From assembly GCA_964459985.1 (NCBI GenBank), contig CAYWOS010000041.1, positions 1 to 19,713 on the forward strand: DNA of 19,713 nucleotides, written 5' to 3'. Shown piece after piece: positions 14,077-19,713 of the stretch (positions are counted from its first letter, which is position 1; every line of letters starts with the position of its first letter). This DNA comes from CAYWOS01 sp964459985. GTDB taxonomy: Bacteria; Bacillota; Clostridia; Christensenellales; Aristaeellaceae. The position numbers were made by a program, and so were the translations under genes. The notes below the pieces were generated by a model. It saw nothing but the letters and a program-made list of their open reading frames with translations. It was not told the DNA's origin and did no database searches.

Positions 14077-15140
14077 TGCGCGTCGTCGCGGGCATGTCGG
14101 GAGGCGTCGATTCCTCCGTCGCCGCGCTGCTGCTCAAACGGCAGGGCTACGACGTCGTCGGCGTGTTCATGAAAAACTGGGAGGAAGCCGATGAAAACGG
14201 CGTCTGCGCCGCGGAGAGCGATTGGCGCGACGTGCGCGACGTATGCGATCTGATCGGCATTCCCTATTACGCCGTCAATTTCGCCAAGGAATACCGCGAC
14301 CGCGTGTTCTCGCTGTTTCTGTCGGAGTACCGCGCGGGGCGGACGCCCAATCCGGACGTGCTGTGCAACCGCGAAATCAAGTTCCGCGCTTTTTTGGATT
14401 TTGCCCTGCAGCTCGGCGCGGAGAAAATCGCCACCGGGCATTTCGTCCGCACGGACGGTGACGGACGGCTCCTCCGCGGCGTCGATCAGGCGAAGGATCA
14501 AAGTTATTTTCTGTATATGCTCAAGGCCGACAAGCTCAAACAGTCGATGTTCCCGGTCGGCGGCATGACCAAGGGCGAGGTGCGCGCCCTCGCGCGCGAG
14601 GCCGGGCTGCCCGTCAGCGAAAAAAAGGATTCGACGGGCGTATGCTTTATCGGCGAAAGGCACTTCAAAAAATTCCTCATGGAGTTCCTGCCCGCGCAGC
14701 CCGGCGACATGACGACGCCGGAGGGCGAGATTGTCGGCCGCCACGACGGGCTGATGTACTATACGCTCGGGCAGCGCCGGGGACTGGGCATCGGCGGGCG
14801 CGGCGACGGGCGCAGTTTTTTCGTGGTGGGCAAGGATCTGCAAAACAACAGGCTGATCGTCGCGCAGGGGGATGATTCTCCCCTGCTCTACTCGCGCGTC
14901 GTCGCGGTTTCGGACGCCACCTTTGTCGGCGAGCCCGTGCCCGAAAACGTCCCGATCCGCCTGACCGCCAAGTTCCGCTACCGTCAGGCCGATCAGCCGG
15001 TGACCGTTACGCGGCACGGCGATGAAATGACCATCGTATCGGATGACCCGCAGCGCGCCGTCACGCCGGGACAAAGCGCCGTGCTCTACGACGGCGAGCG
15101 CTGCCTCGGCGGCGGCATTATTCAAAGCGCCTTGCCTTGA
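14076..15140 (+). CDS. mnmA: tRNA-specific 2-thiouridylase MnmA
   Basis: This encodes 354 residues. MnmA thiolates uridine 34 of tRNA-Lys, -Glu and -Gln using ATP and a persulfide relay. The PP-loop SGGVDSS is at 8-14. The nucleophile Cys97 is in NPDVLCNREIKF and the second catalytic Cys190 in STGVCFIGER, matching the two-cysteine mechanism. Domain order is PP-loop, central domain, then C-terminal beta barrel (about 275-354). The ATG overlaps the last base of the tmk stop (TGATG), with GAGGGC nine bases upstream, so the genes are translationally linked. A GTG three bases earlier is in frame but less likely. No cysteine desulfurase gene is adjacent. Confidence 0.96.
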   Translation: MRVVAGMSGGVDSSVAALLLKRQGYDVVGVFMKNWEEADENGVCAAESDWRDVRDVCDLIGIPYYAVNFAKEYRDRVFSLFLSEYRAGRTPNPDVLCNREIKFRAFLDFALQLGAEKIATGHFVRTDGDGRLLRGVDQAKDQSYFLYMLKADKLKQSMFPVGGMTKGEVRALAREAGLPVSEKKDSTGVCFIGERHFKKFLMEFLPAQPGDMTTPEGEIVGRHDGLMYYTLGQRRGLGIGGRGDGRSFFVVGKDLQNNRLIVAQGDDSPLLYSRVVAVSDATFVGEPVPENVPIRLTAKFRYRQADQPVTVTRHGDEMTIVSDDPQRAVTPGQSAVLYDGERCLGGGIIQSALP

Positions 15141-15166
15141 CAATGGCCGGATAATCACGTAATAAT
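15137..15166 (+). promoter_or_regulatory. Promoter with operator-like palindrome after mnmA
   Basis: Perfect TTGACA (15137-15142), overlapping the mnmA stop codon, then 18 bases and AATAAT (15161-15166, five of six). The perfect 11-base palindrome GTAATAATTAC (15159-15169) covers the -10, so a repressor could act here. It would give a leader of about 260 bases before maf. Confidence 0.5.
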
Positions 15167-15240
15167 TACCAAATTACCATCGATTGTGTGTGTTTATTTA
15201 CAGATTTGTTTCTTTTTTTCATCTTTCACACTATACGAAC

Positions 15241-15261
15241 GGTCGCGACCTGTGATATAAT
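15241..15261 (+). promoter_or_regulatory. Extended -10 promoter of the maf-mre operon
   Basis: TG-A-TATAAT (15253-15261) is a perfect extended -10. No good -35 is present at 17 bases. Instead the perfect 10-base palindrome GGTCGCGACC (15241-15250) lies directly upstream, where an activator or repressor could bind. The RNA would begin near 15268, at the first hairpin of the leader. Confidence 0.6.
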
Positions 15262-15266
15262 GTTTA

Positions 15267-15420
15267 GGATTCCGCGCGGCGGAATCCGCACCGGCGGACG
15301 ACCGTCGCTCCCCGCGCGCCGACAAGCGCGCGGCGCGGCGTTTTGATTCGCGATGGCGCGCCGCGCGGCGTACCCGCGCCGGTACGCGGCGCGCGCGGTT
15401 CAAATCAGGCAATTTGATCC
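15267..15420 (+). promoter_or_regulatory. Structured leader upstream of maf
   Basis: Four inverted repeats follow each other in this untranslated stretch. They are GGATTCCGC/GCGGAATCC (15267-15287, perfect 9-bp stem, 3-base loop); CCGCGCGC/GCGCGCGG (15312-15333, perfect 8-bp stem, 6-base loop), with TTTT at 15341-15344; GCGTACC/GGTACGC (15368-15387, 7-bp stem, 6-base loop); and TCAAAT/ATTTGA (15400-15417), extended by two more pairs past a mismatch, ending directly at the ribosome site. The second could be an attenuator given the later T run. No known riboswitch class was recognised. GC-rich sequence makes some hairpins likely by chance. Confidence 0.5.
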
Positions 15421-15434
15421 CGGAGGTTCACGAT

Positions 15435-15995
15435 ATGCCCCGTCTTCTGCTCGCTTCGTCCTCTCCGCGCCGCCGGGAGCTTTTATCCCTCATGGGCGTG
15501 CCCTTCGAGGTCGCCCTGTCCGACGCCGAGGAGATCGAATCGGGCGCGCCGGACGAATTGGTTTTGCGCAACGCGCATCTGAAAGGGACGGCCGTCCTCC
15601 GGAAGTATCCGGACGCCGTCGTTCTTGCCGCCGATACGATCGTCTGTCTGAACGGACAGATCCTCGGAAAGCCGGCCGACAGGCGGGACGCCGCGCGCAT
15701 GATCTCGCTGCTGTCGGGCGCGTGGCACGAAGTCTATACCGGCGTGTTCGTGGGCGGAGGCGGCCGGGAGGACGCGCGGACGGCGGTATCGCGGGTGAAA
15801 TTCGACCGCCTGACGGACGACGAGATCCGGCGGTATATCGAAACGGATGAGCCGATGGACAAGGCGGGCGCATACGCGCTGCAGGGGCGCGGCGGCATGT
15901 TTGTCGAGCGCATCGAGGGCAGCTATTCCAATGTGATCGGCCTGCCGATGTCGCTTGTGCGGCGGATGCTGATCGCGCGGGGCTTCGACCTGTAA
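15435..15995 (+). CDS. maf: Maf-family nucleoside triphosphate pyrophosphatase
   Basis: This encodes 186 residues, the usual Maf length. The N terminus LLLASSSPRRRELLSLMG (4-21) is the Maf substrate loop; ADTIVCLNGQILGKP holds the general-base aspartate, and DKAGAYALQGRGG is the third signature. Maf proteins hydrolyse dTTP/UTP or modified nucleotides to the monophosphate and pyrophosphate; in Bacillus, Maf also affects septum formation. The ATG at 15435 has CGGAGG eight bases upstream. An in-frame TTG at 15414 falls inside the leader hairpin and is unlikely. The gene heads maf-mreB-mreC-mreD-PBP2; in Bacillus radC usually lies between maf and mreB, and it is absent here. Confidence 0.95.
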   Translation: MPRLLLASSSPRRRELLSLMGVPFEVALSDAEEIESGAPDELVLRNAHLKGTAVLRKYPDAVVLAADTIVCLNGQILGKPADRRDAARMISLLSGAWHEVYTGVFVGGGGREDARTAVSRVKFDRLTDDEIRRYIETDEPMDKAGAYALQGRGGMFVERIEGSYSNVIGLPMSLVRRMLIARGFDL

Positions 15996-16025
15996 CCATT
16001 ATCGAACAGAAACGGATGAAAAAGC

Positions 16026-17069
16026 ATGGCGATCATCGCACCGGATATCGGGATTGACCTGGGCACCAGCAGCACGCTGATTTATGTCCGCAAAAAGGGC
16101 GTGCTGATCGACGAGTCGACCATTTTGGTGGTGGACCGCGCGGGCAAGCATACCGTCCGCGCCATCGGCGAGGAAGCGCGCGTGCTGCTGGGACGCACGG
16201 CGGGCGACGTCGCGGCGCTGCGCCCCATGGCGGACGGCATTATTCGGGACTTTGACATGACCGAATACATGCTGCGTTACTTTATCCGCAAAGCGATCGG
16301 CGCGTCCATGCTGGTCAAGCCGCGCGCCATCATCACCATTCCCTGCCGCATCACGCCCGTCGAGCGCCGCACCATTCGCCGCGTCGCCGTCGGCGCGGGC
16401 GTGCGCGCCAATCAACTGCACATGGTCGAAAAGCCCTTCGCCGCCGCCATCGGCTCGGGGCTGCCCGTTTTCGAGCCGCAGGGCAGCATGATCGTCGATA
16501 TCGGCGGCGGCACGACCGAGGTCGCCGTGATCTCGCTGGGCGGGCTTGTCGTTTCGCGTTCCATCCGCATCGGCGGCATCAAAATGGACGAATCCATCAT
16601 CGCCTATGTCAAGCGCGAGTTCAACATGCTGGTGGGCGACCGCACGGCGGAGGACGTCAAGGTGTCGCTCGGCACGGCGCTCCCGCTGAAGGAAGAACGG
16701 CGCGCGCTGGTCCGCGGGCGCGATATGATCACCAATCTGCCCCAGACCGCCGAGCTGTCCTCCTCCAAGGTATACGAGGCGCTTCAGGCGCCCTGTCAGG
16801 CGATCCTGGCGGCCATCCAGTTCGTGCTGGAGCGCACGCCGCCCGAGCTCGCCGGCGACATTATGCGAAGCGGCATTTATCTGACGGGCGGCGGATCGCA
16901 GTTGTTCGGTATCGATCAGTACATTGCGAGCCAGCTCGGCATTCCCGTGATGCTGTCCAAGAATCCCCTCTCCTGCGCCGCGCAGGGCGTGGGCTACCTC
17001 ACGGACAACATCGAGGTTCTCCATCGCATCGGCAAGAGCAGCTTCCTGAGCGATACGGAGATCGAGTAG
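16026..17069 (+). CDS. mreB: Rod shape-determining actin homologue MreB
   Basis: This encodes 347 residues, normal for MreB, which forms membrane-bound filaments that orient the elongation wall-synthesis complex. The phosphate 1 loop IGIDLGTSSTLIYV (8-21), phosphate 2 loop VDIGGGTTEVAVISLGG and the later TGGGSQL adenosine motif are all present. Two usually conserved places differ. The stretch normally read as IEEP(M/F)AAAIG is VEKPFAAAIG (Lys136), and the motif G-D-x-x-D after the RIGG strand is GGIKMDE (Ile185-Lys186). The C terminus extends slightly past the family's usual end. The ribosome site GGATG before the ATG is weak, so coupling to maf is possible across the 30-base gap. The paralogue Mbl/MreBH is an alternative name, but the maf-mreCD context favours MreB. 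Confidence 0.95.
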   Translation: MAIIAPDIGIDLGTSSTLIYVRKKGVLIDESTILVVDRAGKHTVRAIGEEARVLLGRTAGDVAALRPMADGIIRDFDMTEYMLRYFIRKAIGASMLVKPRAIITIPCRITPVERRTIRRVAVGAGVRANQLHMVEKPFAAAIGSGLPVFEPQGSMIVDIGGGTTEVAVISLGGLVVSRSIRIGGIKMDESIIAYVKREFNMLVGDRTAEDVKVSLGTALPLKEERRALVRGRDMITNLPQTAELSSSKVYEALQAPCQAILAAIQFVLERTPPELAGDIMRSGIYLTGGGSQLFGIDQYIASQLGIPVMLSKNPLSCAAQGVGYLTDNIEVLHRIGKSSFLSDTEIE

Positions 17070-17086
17070 CGCGACAAGGAGGAGCT

Positions 17087-18436
17087 ATGGCTTCCGACAG
17101 GATTGATCCGCGCGGGGAATCCTCCCCCGCGGAGCCGAAAAAGGTCGACCCCCGGCAGCCCGAACCGAAAAAGGACGAGCCGGGAAAGAAAAAGCCCGCC
17201 GCCAAAGGCAGGCGCGCCAAACGGCATTCTGGCGACGACAAAAAAGGCCTGTTTCGCAGGCTGGTGATCATCGCCGTGATTGCGGTGCTCTTTGTCGTCG
17301 CCGCCATGACGATCGCGTCGAGCTTTTTCCCCGAGATGACCATGCTTTCGGCGCCTAAAAAACTGCTGACCAACATCATCGCGCCCATTCAGAAGGGCTT
17401 CACCGCCGCGACGGGCAGCGTGGTCGACTATCTGCGCAAGCTCAAGGTACGCGGCGAGATCGAATACGAGTACGGCGAATTGCTCAAGCGGCTGGACGAG
17501 TACGCCGATAAAGCGGCGCTTGCCGACGAATACCAGAAACAAATCGAGGCGCTGTACGACCAGATCGACGAAATGGACCGCAATCCCAAGCTCGATCCCA
17601 TCACTGCCACCGTCATCGGCCATGATACCGCCAACTATTTTTCCGTGCTGACCATCGACGTGGGCGCCAATCGCGGCATCACCAACTACATGGCGGTCGT
17701 CAAGGGCGGCGGTCTGGTCGGCTATACCTATGACACGCAGGCCGATTCCGCCAAGGTGCGCTGCATTATCGACAGCGACGCCACCGTATCGGCGAAAATC
17801 CAGAGCAGCGGCGATCAGGGCAGCGTCAAGGGCACGCTGGGCATCGACGGACAGCCCATGTGCCGCATGTACTATCTGCCCGAAAACACGCTCGCGCGCC
17901 CGGGCGACATGGTGGTCACATCGGGCGTCGGCATGGAATTCATCAAAGGAATTCCCATCGGCTATGTGCGCGAAAGCACGCGCGGGCTGGACGAGAACAA
18001 GTCCTTCGTCGTGATCGAGCCGATCGTCGATTTCCAGCACATCGAAACGGTCGTCGTCTACCGCTATATCCCGTACTATGCCGAAAGCGCGTCCGTGCGC
18101 TCGGTCGGCGTGCAGTCGACGTTCGTTCCGATCGCGCCGCAGCAGCCGATGCCGACCTTCATCGTCGGCGTCGACGACGGCTTCAATCAATCGACGCCCG
18201 ATCCGAACGCCACGCCGTCGCCCTCGCCTACGCCCTCGCCCACGCCCTCGCCTTCGCCAACGCCCTCGCCCACGCCCGATCCCAACGCCACCGTGCCGCC
18301 GCCCAATCTGCAGTACAACCCGCCCGGCAACATGACGCCCGAGCCGACCGCCGAGCCGCGCCCGACCGCCACGCCCACGCCGACGCCCAAAGCGACATAC
18401 GACCCCGCCAACATGAATGTGGAGGAGGACGAATGA
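17087..18436 (+). CDS. mreC: Cell shape protein MreC with long N- and C-terminal extensions
   Basis: This encodes 449 residues, against about 280-300 for a typical MreC. A charged Lys/Pro-rich cytoplasmic extension (1-55) precedes the membrane helix (58-79). A coiled coil (about 110-165) and the double beta-barrel domain (about 165-350), with ANRGITNYMAVV and RPGDMVVTSGVG, make up the recognisable MreC core that activates PBP2. An 80-residue tail (370-449) follows, low in complexity and rich in Pro, Thr and Ser (PSPSPTPSPTP type), then acidic at the end. Such a tail could span or contact the wall outside the membrane. AAGGAGG lies before the ATG, 17 bases after mreB. It overlaps mreD by four bases (ATGA). 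Confidence 0.94.
   Translation: MASDRIDPRGESSPAEPKKVDPRQPEPKKDEPGKKKPAAKGRRAKRHSGDDKKGLFRRLVIIAVIAVLFVVAAMTIASSFFPEMTMLSAPKKLLTNIIAPIQKGFTAATGSVVDYLRKLKVRGEIEYEYGELLKRLDEYADKAALADEYQKQIEALYDQIDEMDRNPKLDPITATVIGHDTANYFSVLTIDVGANRGITNYMAVVKGGGLVGYTYDTQADSAKVRCIIDSDATVSAKIQSSGDQGSVKGTLGIDGQPMCRMYYLPENTLARPGDMVVTSGVGMEFIKGIPIGYVRESTRGLDENKSFVVIEPIVDFQHIETVVVYRYIPYYAESASVRSVGVQSTFVPIAPQQPMPTFIVGVDDGFNQSTPDPNATPSPSPTPSPTPSPSPTPSPTPDPNATVPPPNLQYNPPGNMTPEPTAEPRPTATPTPTPKATYDPANMNVEEDE
18211..18277 (+). repeat. In-frame short tandem repeat coding for the MreC Pro/Ser/Thr tail
   Basis: Units of six and twelve bases (CCCTCG, CCCACG and variants) are repeated in frame, giving Thr-Pro-Ser-Pro repeats. 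A shorter copy of the same type occurs near 18370-18390. Slippage here in steps of six or twelve bases would change tail length without breaking the frame. Confidence 0.75.
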
Positions 18437-19011
18437 CCGCGCTGCGCAAGGCGCTCGTCGCGCTGATCCTTACGCTGGCCGCGTACCTGACGCAGGTGTG
18501 CGTGATGCCGTATCTGGCCGTCGGCGGGATCACGGGCAGCCTTTTGTTCGCGGTGATCGCCGTCCTGACGGTGAGCTGCGGCAAGAAATATACCTTTTGC
18601 TCGTCGCTGCTCATCGGGCTGCTGATGGAATGTATGCAGGCCAGCATCAACGCGCTGTATATCATCGCCTACCCCGCGATTTCCATGCTGTGCGCGCAGT
18701 TTTACGCCGATATGAGCGACCGCCAGCGCGAGCGCCGGCGCGCGTCCGACGGCAAGCGCCGTCAGGACGATCTGCCCGCGCTGCTGCGCATTCCGCTCTG
18801 CGCGCTGACCATGTCCCTGATCATGAGCGTGATTCTCGGCGCGTACACGTATCTGACGGGCATCGATATCACTTGGATGCATTTCAGCCGCGCCTTCTTT
18901 ACGGCGCTGTACACCGCCGCCGCGGCCGTCGCTGTGATGCTGCCCTGCCGCGCGCTGCTGGGCATGTACCGCCGCCGCAAAAGTCGCTTTCAGGGAGGTG
19001 AGCTCTATTGA
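18433..19011 (+). CDS. mreD: Rod shape-determining membrane protein MreD
   Basis: This encodes 192 residues, with about five or six membrane helices (7-25, 32-48, 54-70, 74-92, 126-146 and 156-177, roughly) and a basic loop (about 97-117, RQRERRRASDGKRRQ) on the cytoplasmic side. MreD is poorly conserved in sequence, so the call rests on topology, size and position between mreC and PBP2. The ATG overlaps the mreC stop as ATGA with GGAGGAGG just before it. The stop overlaps the TTG start of the PBP2 gene in the same way (TTGA). The protein links MreC and the elongation complex in the membrane. Confidence 0.9.
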   Translation: MTALRKALVALILTLAAYLTQVCVMPYLAVGGITGSLLFAVIAVLTVSCGKKYTFCSSLLIGLLMECMQASINALYIIAYPAISMLCAQFYADMSDRQRERRRASDGKRRQDDLPALLRIPLCALTMSLIMSVILGAYTYLTGIDITWMHFSRAFFTALYTAAAAVAVMLPCRALLGMYRRRKSRFQGGELY

Positions 19012-19713
19012 AACGTTCCGTTGAAGCGCGGATTCGCTTCCGCTTCTGGCTGTTCACGGGGCTTGTGCTCGCCGTATTCACCGTGCTGGTGTTCGGGCTG
19101 TACAACCTCCAGATCGTCAAAGGCTCGGAGTACGCCGAGGAAGCGGGCACGGCGAGCATTCGCACCATCCCCGTCAAGGGCATTCGCGGCATGATCACTG
19201 ACGTCAACTCGGTCGTGCTGGCCAAGAGCGAAAAGGTCTATAACGTCACGTTCATGCGCGAGTACGCCAATGAAAACTACGGCGACATCACCCGCTCGAT
19301 CATCGAAACCATTCAGATCATCGAACGCAACGGCGGCTCGCTGTCCGTTACCTTCCCCATCCGGCGCGACGCCGCGACGGGCGAATGGGCGTTCAATTTC
19401 GGCGCGGGGATCAGCGATTCGGCGCGCCAAACGCGCGAGAGCCAATGGCGCCGCAACCATTATCTGACGACGCTCAGCAAATACCCGACGGCGGACGCCT
19501 GCTTCAGCCGCCTGCTGATCCGCTACAAATTCGTTTCCTCGGACGGGACGGCGCTGATTGACGCCGACGAAGCGACCATCCTCAAGGTCATGGCCGTCTA
19601 TTCCGAAATGCAGATGAACCTGTATCTGGGCAACCCCGTCGTCATCGCCAAGGACGTTTCCTTCAGCGCCGTCAGCGAGATCGAGGGGCGCAGCATGACG
19701 CTGCCCTGCATGG
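19008..19713 (+). CDS. mrdA: Penicillin-binding protein 2 (elongasome transpeptidase), cut by window edge
   Basis: The frame stays open from TTG 19008 to the right edge, 235 codons. A short basic cytoplasmic start (KRSVEARIRFRF) leads into one membrane helix (about 13-32), then the class B PBP opening LQIVKGSEYAEEAGTASIRTIPVKGIRGMITDVNSVVLA, where RG-x-I-x-D-x-N is the usual pedestal-domain signature. The catalytic transpeptidase domain lies beyond the window. GGGAGG sits nine bases before the TTG, which overlaps the mreD stop, so translation is coupled. As the class B PBP after mreCD, it is expected to cross-link side-wall peptidoglycan under MreC control. Confidence 0.9.
   Translation, partial: MKRSVEARIRFRFWLFTGLVLAVFTVLVFGLYNLQIVKGSEYAEEAGTASIRTIPVKGIRGMITDVNSVVLAKSEKVYNVTFMREYANENYGDITRSIIETIQIIERNGGSLSVTFPIRRDAATGEWAFNFGAGISDSARQTRESQWRRNHYLTTLSKYPTADACFSRLLIRYKFVSSDGTALIDADEATILKVMAVYSEMQMNLYLGNPVVIAKDVSFSAVSEIEGRSMTLPCM

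Noticed and set aside
15999..18190. Long minus-strand frames opposite mreB and mreC
   Set aside because: Same shadow effect; composition is low-complexity HDRA-rich and the plus-strand genes carry clear family motifs.
18211..18277. CRISPR-like or satellite repeat
   Set aside because: Units are 6-12 bases, lie in frame within mreC and code for Pro/Ser/Thr; there are no spacers.

Overview
This window reads as a chromosomal segment of a GC-rich, endospore-forming member of the Firmicutes, most likely class Clostridia (inference). The grounds are: a Gin/CsfB-type sigma-G inhibitor (a protein of spore formers), argR-recN and maf-mreBCD-PBP2 gene orders typical of Firmicutes, HPr kinase, strong AGGAGG-type ribosome sites, frequent TTG starts, and consensus TTGACA-17-TATAAT promoters. 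No rRNA, tRNA, CRISPR array, transposase or phage gene was seen. Apart from the PBP2 gene cut by the right edge, every gene looks intact.

Left part (1-4868, all minus strand). A divergent promoter pair at about 4840-5003 starts a tight leftward operon. It encodes a MotA/TolQ/ExbB-type proton-channel protein with a long helical tail (3251-4807), a MotB/OmpA-type partner with a coiled coil (2249-3250), a small single-pass membrane protein of unknown function (1752-2240) and a VanX-like D-Ala-D-Ala dipeptidase lipoprotein (1076-1768). A Cys-rich, possibly spore-coat, protein follows after a 103-base gap (145-972) and ends at a clear terminator. The channel pair has the layout of ZorA/ZorB of the Zorya defence system, but no ZorC, ZorD or ZorE is present and no flagellar genes are nearby. 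I consider it the best candidate here for an undescribed system: an ion-driven, peptidoglycan-anchored motor encoded with a cell-wall peptidase.

Centre (4975-9535, plus strand). A CapA-family metallophosphatase-like protein, HPr kinase/phosphorylase, ROK glucokinase and asparaginyl-tRNA synthetase. HprK and glucokinase together form a small carbon-control cluster. A hairpin separates asnS from the convergent argR-recN operon (9638-11759, minus), which pairs arginine regulation with DNA repair as in Bacillus.

Right part (11926-19713, plus). An ECF transporter S component, the 65-residue Gin protein, a fused HAD phosphatase-thymidylate kinase, and the tRNA thiolase MnmA follow one another. After a 294-base promoter and leader region rich in inverted repeats come maf, mreB, mreC, mreD and a truncated PBP2 gene. 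These last form the cell-elongation operon that directs side-wall peptidoglycan synthesis. Its MreB departs from family signatures at two places, and its MreC carries unusual extensions at both ends.
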